Assembly: GCA_949592205.1 (NCBI GenBank)
Contig: CATIUR010000003.1
Location: forward strand, 162,429,759-162,493,758
DNA: 64,000 nucleotides
DNA from: Helichrysum umbraculigerum
Lineage: Eukaryota > Streptophyta > Magnoliopsida > Asterales > Asteraceae
Direction of reading: 5' to 3'
This document shows, piece after piece, positions 1 to 12,239 of the stretch; the stretch's first letter is position 1, and every line of letters begins with the position of its first letter. Below the pieces are notes generated by a model that worked only from the letters and a program-made list of their open reading frames with translations, did no database searches and was not told the DNA's origin. The translations under genes and the position numbers were made by a program.

Positions 1-13
1 CGAGGGTGTTACA
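1..13. mobile_element. 3' end of an LTR, cut by the window edge
   Basis: The window opens with a GGGTGTTACA-type end, the same terminus as the two complete Ty3-type solo LTRs further on. Only the last bases are present, so the element cannot be classified. Confidence 0.4.
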
Positions 14-261
14 AACAATGTACCCTAGCGCCCATACAGCCTAAATGTACAGATAAATCATACTCAATAGATAGATAATGATATATGCTAGATATAGTTA
101 CTTGGAATTCAATGATTTCCCGTCAAAATCAGCATGGATTTGATATTGAAGATCTTGATATGTTCTCAAATATGTTTACAAACAAATCCAATACTTAAAC
201 CGGATAAATATTCATTTCCAAATATTTTATCAGCCTGTGCAAATGTCAATGATGTAAACTT

Positions 262-763
262 ATGGAAACAATTCACGGCTACTTAGTCAGAACTGCATTA
301 AATTTATCTGGGATGGTTGGGAATGCTTTGATTCTAATTACTCTGAGTTTGGTGATGTCAAGATAGCTCAAAAGATTGTAGAACAAAATTGGAATTTCTA
401 AACTAAACATAATATGGAGTAGCATTTACAGTGTTAGATGGATACATTAAGCAAGGGGACATTAGCCCTGCCAGATAAATATTTTATTTGTTAAGGGATC
501 TTGATGTTGTAGCATGGACAACCATGATTGTTGGCTCTACACAAAATGGATTCAACAATGAAGCAATGGATCTCTTAGATCAATGACAAAAGATAGCACG
601 AAACCTAATAGTTACACTTTAGCAGGCATGTTGAGCATAAGTTCGATCCTTGCATCTCTAAACCATGTCAAGCAAATCCAAGCAAGAGCCAAAAAATCTG
701 AGTCTGCAATTAGTGCAAGGTAAGTAATGGAGGATGAGGTTTCACTAGTTAAGCTTACTTATG
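262..763 (+). pseudogene. Decayed PPR gene fragment (PLS type)
   Basis: Conceptual translation in shifting frames gives a stretch with GYIKQGD, then DLDVVAWTTMIVG, then KPNSYTLAGMLS and ASLNHVKQIQA. This is the P-L-S repeat pattern of plant organellar PPR proteins and resembles the Arabidopsis At2g22070 group (recalled family similarity, not searched). In-frame stops and frameshifts occur, for example around 400 and 580. No start, no DYW tail and no downstream exon are present, so it is a dead partial copy. A 2.1 kb solo LTR begins directly after its 3' end. I cannot say where the intact parent gene lies. Confidence 0.75.
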
Positions 764-2861
764 TGAAACACCCCGAAACGTGAACAAATTTTTTTTTTTT
801 TTTTTTTTACATAACACTTTTAATTACTTACACTCACTTATAATGGTCCCAAAACACTGGCTATTACTTTACATTTGAAGTTAAACAACAAAATACGAAT
901 TTTCCTGAAAAGTGGCTGAATACGATCGTATTCCTTGGAGTACGATCGTATTCGATGGAGTACGATCGTATTCACAGGAATACGATCGTATTCCCCCTCA
1001 CTTTCATGGACAGAACTGAATTTAAGGAATACGACTCAGGAGTACGGCATACTCACGGGAGTACAATCGTATTCATGGGAATACGATCGTATTCCCACTG
1101 TTTACAGCAGAAATCTGAACCTGCATTTTTATGACCAAAACTCGACTTTCAAACGAGCATAACTTTTAGACCACGACACCTGGGATCGTAAAAATTTGCA
1201 GACATCTTTCAAATGGTCAAATGAACATAACTCAACTTTCATTTTTTTCAAAATTCTCGTTTTAACCCATTTTGACACGTGAACTAGTTTTCGACCATTT
1301 TTGACCAAAATATCAACATGCCAAATTCTAAACCAATGCAACTCTGACCTTCAACTTTTAACTACACATTTCAACTTGACTTTAGAACTTATGAAAACCA
1401 AAACCAATGACTTTCGACAAACTTGACCCATTTTGACACTTAAGCACTTAGTGACCCATTTGGGCACCAACTTGACCCACTTCAATCTTTGACTAACCAA
1501 TAGCTTTCATTCTTACTCAGTTGACTTTTAAAAGTCAAACAAAACACTTTTCATTCACATTCACTTAACCATTAACATTTCCAAGTCTCACTACATTTAA
1601 CTTTAACCAAAACATCAACTTTCACAAGTGAGACTTACTAACTTTTACAAGATTAACTAAAAACTTAGACTTTACAAACGGGGGTGTTATTGTATCTTGA
1701 GCATGACAAAAGGGATAAAACTCATTACCAACCAAGCAATGAGCTCCACCACTAGCTATCCATGGGCTTCTTTCCTGACTCGTCTTTTACCTTGCTAGAA
1801 CTTCCTGTAACATGTTAAACGCAACGAATAAGCATAAATGCCTAGTAAGTAAATGGATTCTAACAATTAAAATCTGCAACAAGTTAAGGATCCATAACAT
1901 CTAACATGCCAAATTCCGAAGAATTGACATCAAACTAAGCTAATGACAAAGTCATTACTTAGATACCACCAAGCAAATGATAAATCATTCCTTGGTTCCA
2001 CATATCCATATACTTACCTTTTCACTTGCACAAACAATAACTTGAACTCTTCACACTTGATCACCTATTCACATAATCACATAAACACATATCACTTACA
2101 CATTTAACTAACTTATTCTTACTTCTCACATGTGAATTAGATGTTAAATCCCATAACACCTAATAATCTAACATAAGTCCCATATAATTTATATCTAATC
2201 ACATGTAAAATGGGTAATTAACATTACTTCTTACCATTACTATCACAAATCACCAAGAACTTAACTTCTTAGTGATCTTACCTATACAATAAAAATTCAA
2301 TTACCCATAAAACATATGATTAGAGATTTATCAACACAACTAACATGAATTATATGCTCTTTCTAACTCAAACATATGTATAGAACTTAATTATATTCAA
2401 TAACTCACTTACTCATCAATTTCACTAACTTAGGGTTTTATGTTCTTAAACCCTAACTCAAATTAAACAAAAAAGGAGTTGATTCTTACCTTAGAAAAGC
2501 TGAATTGAAGATTAAGAACTTCAATTAATCAAACCCTAACCCAAAACTTGATCTTGTTCTTCTTCTTTTTCCTTCCCAAATCGCCACACACACACATGTA
2601 TGTACTGAACTTTCTGATTTCTGATTGTAGAAGGAATTAGAAGATTACAGGGATTTTATCTACAATATTATCACATTAAACCCTCCATCTTTGCTAATAT
2701 GATAATTTCTACCCTCTAACTCAAGTTTCTTTACATAGTTAGTTTCACTAACTAATTCTAATACATAACAATTATTTCACATAACATAATATTATATACA
2801 TATAATTAAATAACTAGATGCATATAATATAGTTTAAACTTACAAAATTTGGGGCGTTACA
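764..2861. mobile_element. Solo LTR, Ty3/gypsy-like, 2.1 kb
   Basis: The segment starts TGAAACACCCCG and ends GGGGCGTTACA, giving TG...CA ends with imperfect inverted termini. It is flanked on both sides by the 5-bp target site duplication TTATG (759-763 and 2862-2866). No gag or pol coding lies inside, so it is a solo LTR left by recombination between two LTRs. A palindromic minisatellite sits near its left end. It is inserted in or beside an older LTR fragment. Confidence 0.8.
919..1096. repeat. Minisatellite of a 16-bp perfect palindrome
   Basis: The unit GAATACGATCGTATTC equals its own reverse complement. It or one-base variants recur about eight times, spaced roughly 20 bp apart in the first four copies, inside the solo LTR. 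It encodes nothing recognisable; the overlapping open frame is a by-product of the repeat. Confidence 0.85.
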
Positions 2862-2866
2862 TTATG

Positions 2867-4034
2867 ATTCTTGAGTGATTAATAAGTGAGTGTTAACTAG
2901 TGAAAGGGTAATTAAGTTGTAAATGTGGCATTTGAGTATGTCACTCGAGTAGATTACAATGAGGATCTAAGGATGGCAATGGGGCTTGAGAAATCCCATT
3001 GTCCATGTCTTGATCCATTGTAGTGTTCCTTTGAGTAGGAACTTTGATTTGTAGATTAAGGATCCTTAATTATGTAGTGGGATGGTCATGAGAGTATGAT
3101 CATCATATTGCTTGTTGTTGTTGTTGTTCTTGTTTCCCATTACTTAAGCATACATACTTACCCCGTTTGGTTGTCATTGTGTTGTTGTGTATAGGTACAA
3201 GCGGGTCAAAGGGCAATTTGGGTAAGGAGTCAAGAATCAACTAGAGGTGGAGCTTGGTAACAAGTTAGTAAGTTGAATTCCTTTTTGTTAAATCATGCTC
3301 TAGATACTTTGAAGCCCCATTTTGAGTTGCAAGTAACCATTTGAGTATGGTTATGTTTTTGGTTGTGAAAGTCTTGATCCAATATATTGATGTTGACATG
3401 TAGTTTTACTGTAAAGGGATCAAGTACACTTTATGAAATATGATGACAATTGTAGAAGTCAAGTATGAATTGTGCTCATTTGTGTCTTTTGTAAATGGTG
3501 TAAAACTCATGCAAGTTGTCTTGAGATACGAAGTGTTATGAACAATTGACTTAATTTCATGTAGTTAAAATATTGAGTATGTTTTACAATATGGTTGATA
3601 CTGAAACTTGTTGTTGTCGATATATATTTGTGTTGAATATTGTTGTCGGATTTCTGAAAAATGAATATAAAATTTGTTTGCAAATAAACTGAGTTTGGAG
3701 AGGTTAATTTGGTACAAAACTGCAGGAATTTGGGTCAAAGTTTGGGGCCTGCTGTACCTGCAGGAGTACCCGACGGGTACACTTCATACCCGGCGGGTAG
3801 TGAGTGTATCCGGCGGATACAGGGGTTCTAAACGGGTAGACCCTTTGTAAATTTGCACAGAAGTTCAAGCTCGATAGGCTACCTGGCAGGTACCTGCCAG
3901 GTTTTACGATCTCCTTGTTGCGAGTCCAATTTTTAATAATAACTTTCATATTGAGTTTCAACAATTATTTTGATTCAATGGGACAATTATAAATGAGTTT
4001 TTGAGATGTAAAAAAAAAAAATCGGGCCGTTTCA
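2867..4034. mobile_element. Older LTR-retrotransposon fragment
   Basis: Low-coding sequence with LTR features: an internal GGTACAAGCGGGTCAAAGG stretch, a run of dyad-symmetric GC-rich units (3767-3902), and a right end reading TCGGGCCGTTTCA. That end would pair with a TGAAAC... start that is now missing or displaced. The younger solo LTR (764-2861) interrupts its left side. No protein domain is visible. Confidence 0.5.
3767..3902. repeat. Array of GC-rich near-palindromes in an LTR
   Basis: Units of the form TACCCGRCGGGTA, TATCCGGCGGATAC and ACCTGGCAGGTACCTGCCAGG follow one another in otherwise AT-rich DNA. Each is a dyad-symmetric block of about 13-21 bp. The position inside an LTR matches the arrays at 919-1096 and 33946-34075, although the unit sequences differ. 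Confidence 0.7.
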
Positions 4035-4767
4035 ATATAGTAGTTATGTTTGCTACTTGATGATATCGACCTTGTGGAAATGGAGGTTGTTTGGATGCAG
4101 GGTTAGTAGATTAGTGACGGTTCTGGTCCTTATAGAATATATGAGTTGCCTCTTTAACCCCTTAACTTGTATGTAATTACCTTCTTATCGTAAAATGTGG
4201 GACATTTTATTGAGAAAATTGACCATACGGTCAAAATTAAAGGTTCATAACTTCATTGTTTAGTTTGGTAAAAATCTAACAAAATATCAAAAATGGTCAA
4301 TAATTTCGTTTAAAGTCAAGACTAGATGAAAATATGAAAGATGGAGTTTACGTGTGATGTTGTTTTATCGATTATGCAAAAAGATATCAATATGACAACT
4401 TATCTCAAAAAATACTTATTAAAAAGGCTATAAAAATACCTACTGATAATCAGTTTACATGTTCGGTTTAACGTGTTAGCTGGTTCATACTCTAACCTAA
4501 ACCCAATCTATTTACTTAATCATTTGAAAAGTCCAGCTCTAACCTGATATCGGTATTAAACGGGTTGATCAAGTTAACCCATTTACATTCTCAACCAAAA
4601 CAAAAGAAAAAGTTATGTAAACCGTGAATGAAAGCTAAAATAATTAGAGCGCATATAATATTAAGTAGCCACAAATATGATTTGTAAATACACCATTTTA
4701 ATAATAACATCGTAATAGTAACTAACATAATAAACTAGTTGAGATTTAAAAAAAAAAAATGTTCAAC
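4035..4767. other. Intergenic stretch, nothing recognised
   Basis: AT-rich DNA without a credible coding region. It holds short CCCATTT / GGGTTGA remnants of a dispersed repeat (about 4440-4600) and ends at the TOM7 promoter. Confidence 0.5.
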
Positions 4768-4833
4768 TGGGCCTCTGTTCCTTGAACCAAATTTTAGTGG
4801 GCCTCTGTCCCTTAAATCAAAATATAATGGGCC
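4768..4833 (+). promoter_or_regulatory. Three TGGGCC site II motifs, 30 bp apart
   Basis: TGGGCC occurs at 4768, 4798 and 4828, exactly 30 bp apart. The first two sit in an imperfect 30-bp tandem repeat. Site II elements (TGGGCY) are bound by TCP factors and are typical of promoters of mitochondrial and ribosomal protein genes, which fits the TOM7 gene starting 130 bp downstream. Factor binding is inferred from family knowledge. Confidence 0.7.
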
Positions 4834-4962
4834 TGATTTGTAGTCACACCAATATTAGGGCTCACAATTCCAACCGAACATAAAAACACAGACAAACACA
4901 CACGCAAACACATCAAACGAAAGAACGAGAAACCGGTGGATCAAACAAGAAGCAAAATCATC

Positions 4963-5187
4963 ATGTCATCGAAGTTGAGTTTGAAAGCAAAAGGCAAATC
5001 AACCAAAGGATCAAAAGCATCAAAAGATAATGATAATTCAGCATCAAATATGTTGAAAGAATGGAGCACATGGGGTATGAAGAAAGCTAAAGTCATCACT
5101 CATTATGGATTTATTCCATTAATCATCATCATCGGCATGAATTCAGAACCCAAACCATCGATTTCTCAGCTTCTTAGCCCTGTTTGA
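4963..5187 (+). CDS. TOM7: Mitochondrial import receptor subunit TOM7
   Basis: A single-exon gene for 74 residues. TOM7 is a small tail-anchored subunit of the TOM complex in the mitochondrial outer membrane; it regulates assembly and stability of the pore through which nearly all nuclear-encoded mitochondrial proteins enter. The N-terminus is Lys/Ser-rich and cytosolic (KAKGKSTKGSKASK). It is followed by the family signature KEWSTWGMKKAKVITHYGFI, a hydrophobic segment PLIIIIGM, and the C-terminal NSEPKPSISQLLSPV, all closely like Arabidopsis TOM7-1. The first ATG at 4963 is chosen: the frame is open upstream but contains no earlier ATG, and the 5' leader is rich in CACAAACA typical of plant UTRs. 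Three site II motifs lie upstream and an AATAAA lies about 150 bp after the stop. Confidence 0.95.
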   Translation: MSSKLSLKAKGKSTKGSKASKDNDNSASNMLKEWSTWGMKKAKVITHYGFIPLIIIIGMNSEPKPSISQLLSPV

Positions 5188-5336
5188 TTGGTAATAAGTT
5201 TTGTATTTGTCGACTTGAATCGTGGAACGAGTTCTTTTGAATCTAGGGTTTGTGCTTTTGTGAATTTGGGGATGTTGATTTTGCATCCTCTTTGTGGGTT
5301 TTTTCTCGTTTAGTTTTACTGTTTGTGTTATGAATT

Positions 5337-5342
5337 AATAAA
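5337..5342 (+). terminator. Poly(A) signal of TOM7
   Basis: AATAAA 150 bp after the TOM7 stop, in T-rich sequence. Plausible as the near-upstream polyadenylation element; the cleavage site is not determined. Confidence 0.5.
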
Positions 5343-5610
5343 ATTCACGAGCTTTTGTGATACATATAAGTTTTAAGTTGATATTTAATCGATATGAGCT
5401 ACCTTTGCATACAAGCAGAGTTACTTTATTTATTGTTATGTTATGTTGTATGCCAAAAAGATATGATCTTTTTTGTTTTTAAGTTGAGGAATTGATTGTG
5501 TTAGTTGGGTTTGTGTTCTATTGAGTATTAAAATTTATGTTTATTTATGTGTTTATTTGTTGTGTACCAATATGTGGGACGATGATCGAATGAATTGTGC
5601 ATCATGATAC

Positions 5611-5640
5611 GTGTGGGTGTGGGTGTGGGTGTGGGTGTGT
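5611..5640. repeat. GTGTGG microsatellite
   Basis: About five perfect copies of a 6-bp GTGTGG unit downstream of TOM7. Confidence 0.9.
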
Positions 5641-8600
5641 CCTTTTTATGTTGACATATCCCACGAAATCTTTTGATCAGGATTACCTTCCTTCAGGTTA
5701 ACTGTCCTCTAAGTTACTGCTGTAGTATGTATGCACTTGTACGGATAAAAATATGCAAGTTTAAACTCATATGTAGGTTTACCATTTGCAGTTAGATGCA
5801 AGTCGTGGGGCATGCGTATGGTAGAAAACCTTATTTTTAAAAGGTTTAAAAATTAAAACTTATGGTTCTTTGGATTTAGACTTTAGAGTTTATTGTCCGT
5901 TGTGATTTCAGAATAACTTTGATTTTTGGAAAGGAGGTCGAAGTTCTTATATCATGGGAAAATTTGTGCTTGTGCGTTTAATGGAGTAGAAGTGTTTAGG
6001 CTGTAGACAAGTTGCTAATATCCTCTAGTCATGCTCTCCATGGTTGCAAATCACAGTTGGCTTGACTATATTAAGCAATTTTTGGAGAGGTCATGTGTGT
6101 AAAAGTAGAGTATAAGATAATGAAGTTATGATCATGTTCGTTTTTTTGTAAACAATGTGTAGAGTTTTGTACATTTCTAGGGGAGTTTTTGGGGTTGGAT
6201 GTGGCACATGATAAGTCATATGAACATGTTGGTAGTTACGGCCTACAAGTGGAAATGTGAGTATGTGACCATATTGGTCGTTACCTTCTCTTCTTGTGAA
6301 TGTTGGAAATACATTGTGTGGATGGTCACTTGTTCCAAAATGTGTGATGGTGTGACGTTATACCGGTTATTATTATCTTTGATAAGAAGATAAAATTTAG
6401 CGTATGAAACCTTTTTCTTTAAACTTAAGCTGTTCTAGGATTTTTGGGTTGAATATGCATTATCATATTAAACCAGATGTGGTATATATAGGATTCATGA
6501 CTTGTGCCATATTTATACAACGGCATTCCTGTTCTTTATTAATGTTTTGGGTTCTGAATGATCATTGATATTGATGTCAGGGTAGTTTTCCAATTGAATA
6601 GAAGTGGTGGTTATTTTGGCATTATAGTTCTATTGTAGAAAACCATTTGGGCATACCCTTATTGTTTGAGCTACATTATGCATAAGATTAACCAATTCAT
6701 AGAGAACACTTGTTTCTGGATTTGTTAGCAACTCTCTACCCAATGACCTCACAGTTGAACTTATGATGTACAACTTGATGGTAAATACTAATGCAGTCTG
6801 TAGTCTAACGGTATCAATATAAACAAAGTTTTCAATAATATAGCGAATTAGCGATATTCAAGACATATATAAGGTGTGTGATAACTAACCGGTTTCAAAA
6901 AGAGTCCTGTGGACATGGTGCAGATTGTGTTTGAGATTATGGGAATGACTACAAAACAAACTTATTGCCAATGTACACACATGTTTGCATATTCATAAAC
7001 ATATCTTTATTGATTTGTAAAAATCAATGGTGTCTTTGGTACTTTATTTTGATACTGATAATTTTAAATGTTATAAAATGAATTACTAAAAGCAAAGCCA
7101 TATAAACATAAAAAGATTTTCCCCTTCTCTGCTCCCCTTTTGCTCCGACTTGAAAAACGTGCTCCGAGTTTTTGAATTTTAGATCCCTTTCTGGCCACTG
7201 GTTGTCAGCCAATGGACCCCTTTCTGCTCTTCTTCTCAACCTACTTCAGTCACGTTTTCTTTTCCCTTCGATTCATCACAAACATGTCACCTAAGTCTCG
7301 TCACAAGCAATTTCCCCTGCAACTTCATCTCCTCCGTATCTAAATTTCTTCTATCCTTCTTCACTTGCTTTGTCATTGATGGCTATTTAGCCGCTTCTCT
7401 CAAGACCTTTCTCTTTTCACTCTCGTTAAACCACCATCATAGCAAGTAGAGTTCATCGAATTTGTTTTTCCTTTTCGACGCCAACCATCAAAATTTCCAG
7501 ATCTTTACCCACAAGCCATCAAGGATGTACTAAAGGGATTTTACATCCGTCAATAGTCGGCCCCAACAAGGTAATTGTGGTCGTTTTGTAGGTTGATGTC
7601 TCGTTTTAAGCTACGGTGTTTCGTCCATTTTTTGTGGTCTAAATGTCTTAGTGACCGAGTTCGAAAGGCAGAGGTCGACTCAAATCTCGTTTATTTGGTT
7701 TTCTTGAAGTATCGTTGATGGTTATGGAATTGGGTCAGGAATTTAATTCAAGTTAGTCAAGGTTCTCAAACTCTATCAACACCCTAATGTTGTCAATTGT
7801 CATCGATCTTCATTAAATCAAATGTGTTTAGTAGGTTGTTGGATAATCTAGTTCCAAGTGATAAGTGGTTGCTGGTTCTTTCATCACTTGTTAACTCAAG
7901 TGTTGTTTCAAGTCTATTACAAAGGCGGTAGATATGGGAGTATGTAAGCAATCAAATGTCAAGTTTCAAGCAACAATGGTTCGTTCCAGATTTTTTCAAA
8001 TGATTTCAATGTTTTGTAGTGTTTCAAGTAGCAATTGTAGCAGGTCGTTAGTCAATGTTAAGATAGTGTTCAATGTTCAACGTATTCAAGGATTTGGTAG
8101 TCACAATGTGAAATGTATTCACGGTGTAAAAAGATATCTTTCCTCCTTTACAATTTATCCAAAAGGTTTATTGTTTCGTTATGTATTAAACTGTATGTGA
8201 CATGTATTTTTTCCTTTTTGAGTAAGGCCGAAAAATGAAACTTTTCTATTTGGGTCATACCCAAAAAGGAAATTTTACATACAATAGACCATATTTACAA
8301 GTTCAATACATACAATAGAAATTTATAAAGTTCGACTCATACGATAGTAAAAAATGTAAAGTTTAATACATAACGAAACTATAAATGCTTATCCAAAAGT
8401 GGCTTTTGAGATTTCAAATCAATTTAATTTTGTTTTTTTTTAAATAAAAATAAAAAAATTATGCCATATGTCATTTATGGACTTTATTTTCTGTTTTAGA
8501 TTAAAACTGAAAATGACATACGAATGGGGGAGTGATAAATGTTTTTTGGTTTAGAAATTATAGAATATAATTAATAATTAGTATTCTTAATTTTAGCGTG

Positions 8601-8725
8601 TTACCCGATTCTTTTAGTGGCACACATGTTATATATTCTCTTTATCTTGAACGTAATAAAAACTTTTTGTCCACTAAAACATGATTTTCATCCATTTATG
8701 GCTAAAGCAAAGCTGTTACAACATA
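5641..8725. other. Intergenic DNA without a recognisable gene
   Basis: Several short open frames exist (for example 6199-6393 and 7934-8200) but none has a domain, family resemblance or usable splice context. The part at 7100-7600 is less AT-rich and looks like degraded transposon or displaced UTR material; I could not identify it. Confidence 0.4.
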
Positions 8726-10229
8726 TCTATATATCTATCTATATAATTAAGTTAGGAGACCTTAAATGATTAGATTTGGATAAGAGGAGCAGCTCCTCTT
8801 AGAGGAGCAGGAGGAGCAGGAAAAATTCACTGCATTTTAGGGTAAAAATTCGCTCAAAATTCACTGCATTTTACCAACGGAGTAATTACTGCATTTTACA
8901 CTTATAATATTTTACTGCATTTTAACGACGATTTACTGCATTTTAGCGATTTAATGACGATTTACTGCATTTTAGCGATATTTTTACTGCATTTTAGTGA
9001 CATTTTACTGCATTTTAGCGACACTGCATTATGACACCTTCAAATTTGTTTTTAAAATGCAGTAAATTTTTCCTGCTCCTCTAAGAGGAGCTGTTCCTCT
9101 GATCCTTACCCTAAATGATTTGGCAACTATTTACCTATGCCACATCAACAAAATCCTATGTGTCATCATTATATGAAAGAAGTTTGATGACGTGGATTCT
9201 CCTATACTCATATGATAAATAAGGTAATACTTTATAAGAAAATAAAAAATTAAAACTAAATTATACTAATTAAATTTAAAGTGTCATTAGATAATTAAAT
9301 TATAACAAATTCAATCCAAACTGTGTCATTAGATAATATTTGTAGTATAATATTTTTATTAAAGTCGAAAATCATGAATTCATTTATCTATTTTTTCCCC
9401 TCTAATTTTGTAGGAGGGGTAATTTTATAATTTCTTTATTATTTTTCGTGGTTAGGAAGATTGACCGCAATCTGAGCGGTAACACCCACCCTACCCTACC
9501 ACCTATAGACGCCCGTCCATAATGTCTCATTTAAGTATTTATATATATCTCATCACTATAGATTGATTTTAATGCACATTAGTTGTTCAATAAAATGCCT
9601 AAATAGTTTTATCAATCGTTACTATTTATGTTTGTTAAATCTATGCACATATGTCTTGCTCAACAAATTATTGCAACCTTAACAACAAAAATTTTATTAT
9701 TACCAAACAATTGTTTTAGCTATAGATATCACTTTATAATATACACATCTTTTTCAACATTTCCAATGTACTCATATATTGTAGGAGAAAAAAATTTGTT
9801 CTTATTTTATTTTTAAAGAGTCAAAACTTATAAAATATCATTGATATCGGTAAAAATATCTATTTGTTACACAATTTGAAAGTTTTAAGGGGTTAGCTGT
9901 CCTCCATCTTTTCATACTTACTTAATTATATTATTAAATTATTTTTTAAATGTTATAAAAATGATCATACAAAGGGAACTGATTTGAAAACTACTTTTTC
10001 TAACCGTATACCACATATGTATTATAGTGTTGTATAATACAACACTTTAAAGCATACGTGATGGTGTACCAATAAAACGATAACAATGTACTAATCATCA
10101 CTCATATATAAAGTGTATACAACATAAAATTGAATATAATTATTAAAACATTTCATTTACCGTTTTACATTATGAGATCTATTATGAAATTATATTTTCT
10201 ACCTGTGCATCGCACGGGTTTAACACTAG
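8726..10229 (+). mobile_element. Non-autonomous Helitron, 1.5 kb
   Basis: Starts TCTATATATC just after an A and ends in CTAG before a T, the A^T insertion pattern of Helitrons. Eight bases before CTAG is a hairpin with stem CCTGTGC/GCACGGG (one G-T pair) and a 3-nt loop, at 10202-10218. No Rep/helicase coding is inside, so it is a passive copy. A different element (8778-9115) is nested near its left end. The right end is strongly supported; the left end is the best nearby match. Confidence 0.7.
8778..9115. repeat. ACTGCATTTTA-repeat element, copy 1
   Basis: Inverted ends of the form GGATCAGAGGAGCAGCTCCTC enclose about nine irregularly spaced copies of ACTGCATTTTA. The GAGGAGCAGCTCCTC part is itself palindromic. 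The words TAAATGATT on both sides (8763-8771 and 9121 onward) may be duplicated target. The family recurs at 24172-24417 and 37755-38259. No coding potential; a MITE-like element of unknown superfamily. Confidence 0.75.
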
Positions 10230-10622
10230 TTTAACCATAAAATGTAAATATTATAACCAGGCAAAACTTGTAATTTAGCAAAAAAAAATAATTTTCACAA
10301 TAAAATATAAATAAATATAATAATAATTAAAGAATCGAGGACGATAATTGGCTAAATCTTTGCTAAACTAAGAGATGCACTAAGTTAGAGAAAGACTTTT
10401 TTTTTTTTTATAGTAATATTTTTTTATGTCTCACAAAATTTGTAAAGGTTTTCATAGTTATAAACTTATAATTGGTTGATTTCAATATTTTACATTATAT
10501 TTTGTGGTTATATAAGTTGTAACAGTTTCGCTTTAACGTAAAGCCATAAATGAGTAAAAGTCATACACATGAACAAAAGATAAAATCACGTTTTCTACAC
10601 ATTCCAAATAAGTACAATAGTA

Positions 10623-10828
10623 ATCCCTTCGTTTCAAAATCAAATGCCCCAAACATTTTTTGTTGGGATTAGAATATGTTGAGTGAATATTAATTTTGCC
10701 TTTATATTCAAAGTTTGACTAAATTTATTATTTAAAAGATTAAAAGTAATAAATAAAGGTAATATGATAAATTTACTGATTTTTTATAGTTATTTTTAAA
10801 GTGAACAATTATTTTGAAACAAAGGGAA
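10623..10828. mobile_element. Stowaway-like MITE
   Basis: Inverted ends ATCCCTTCGTTTC / GAAACAAAGGGAA are flanked by TA on both sides (10621-10622 and 10829-10830). About 206 bp and AT-rich, as expected for Tc1/mariner-derived Stowaway elements; the terminus is a diverged CTCCCTCCGT. Confidence 0.65.
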
Positions 10829-10830
10829 TA

Positions 10831-11180
10831 GCATATTAGTGATTAATATTTATATTTAAGTGCTTTTAGATTTTATATAATAGAAAATGATAATATTGTT
10901 AAACAATACGGAGTAATAAATACTCCGTAATTTTCATGAATATTTTTTAATCATTTTACTATTATTATTAAAATGACATTGATTATAATAGTTTAATGAC
11001 TAAAACTGACCTCTATATAAAATTAATATTAATTAATGTTAATACTTTTATATATATATGGTATATATAAGATATAAGATAAGATTTACATATATATCTA
11101 TGTTTTTTATTTACTTGAAAAGTTAACTAGTATTTTCTCCCTCCTAATTTATTTGTATATCTTTACATTTTGGTAGGTAG
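10831..11180. other. AT-rich spacer
   Basis: Contains two copies of the nonamer TACTCCGTA facing each other (10907 and 10921) and TA microsatellites. No gene seen. Confidence 0.4.
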
Positions 11181-11563
11181 GGGAAGGTTCAAATGAGAAC
11201 CACTTTAAAGTTGAGAACTGTGAGAACCACAACGAATACGTGTTTGTTCACATGTGACTAACCTCAATCGTATGTGAACATTGATGTACGTTTAATTGAA
11301 AAAGAAAAAAGTCAAAAAAAATCTTAAAGTCATATCGAAAAACGCAAAAAACAAATACATGTTCACATGTGAACGATAATGTGAACAAATCGGTTAAATT
11401 GCGTTTTAAGACGTAAATTTAAGATTTTTTTTTACTTTTTTCTTTTTCAATTAAACGTACATCAATGTTCACATATGATTGAAGTTAATCACATGTGAAC
11501 AAACACGTATTCGTTGTGGTTCTCACAGTTCTCAACTTTAAAGTGGTTCTCATTTGAACCTCC
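11181..11563. repeat. Long inverted-repeat MITE (hairpin)
   Basis: The left arm (11181 to about 11310) and the right arm (about 11433-11563) are nearly perfect reverse complements, beginning GGGAAGGTTCAAATGAGAAC. A transcript would fold into a hairpin of more than 120 bp per arm. The ends resemble those of the 28317-28720 element. No coding. Confidence 0.85.
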
Positions 11564-12239
11564 CACTTGGTATGTAATATAGTAACATCATATATTGTGT
11601 AGATACACCAAAATTATACAATATAAGCAGTTGTATTATATACATAAATAGTTATACTTTTTGTTGTATTTATTATCATATATAATACACCGTCTCAAAT
11701 TTAGTTGTCAATATTTATATGTTTATTTTCCTAAGAATAATATTTTCTTCAAAAATGCAATTAACAAACTTTTAATTTACATTTATATAAACAATTTTAC
11801 AAAAATGAATTTTTAAAGGTAATAATAATAGACATTTGACAATCAAAATGTACAATAATTTCTCTATTTGGTAATTGGTAATAATATAATAGTATAAGCA
11901 TTAAATCAATAAAATTTAAAAATGTAATAATATTACTACATGTAGATAAAAAATAATAGTTTAACCATTTAATTTAATTAAAATTAATATAAATTAACGA
12001 TTTAAATGTATAATTAATACTTGTAATAATATTACCTAGAATAGAGTTCACACTATTCATATAATTTTACATGATATTTATCAAGTTGTCACAAGTATTT
12101 CTCATATCCATGGAAAGATTTTCCCAAAGCCAATTCATGATTCTTTAAATTTCACATATTTATTTGTTCAACTGCATTTATATATCATATCAGATGTTAT
12201 TGATAGTTTTATACATATAGATAGAGATAGAGATAGAAA
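11564..12239. other. Upstream region of the MBD gene
   Basis: Very AT-rich, without coding. A GATAGA run (about 12220-12240) lies just before the probable transcribed leader. No sharply defined promoter element can be named. Confidence 0.35.

Noticed and set aside
919..1096. CRISPR-like regular palindromic repeats
   Set aside because: Plant nuclear context, no unique spacers of constant length, no cas genes; the array is an LTR minisatellite.
935..1162. 75-residue frame with repeated EYDRI
   Set aside because: Translation of the 16-bp palindromic minisatellite in an LTR.
7024..8200. Open frames at 7024-7239 and 7934-8200
   Set aside because: No recognisable domain or splice context; composition like surrounding non-coding DNA.
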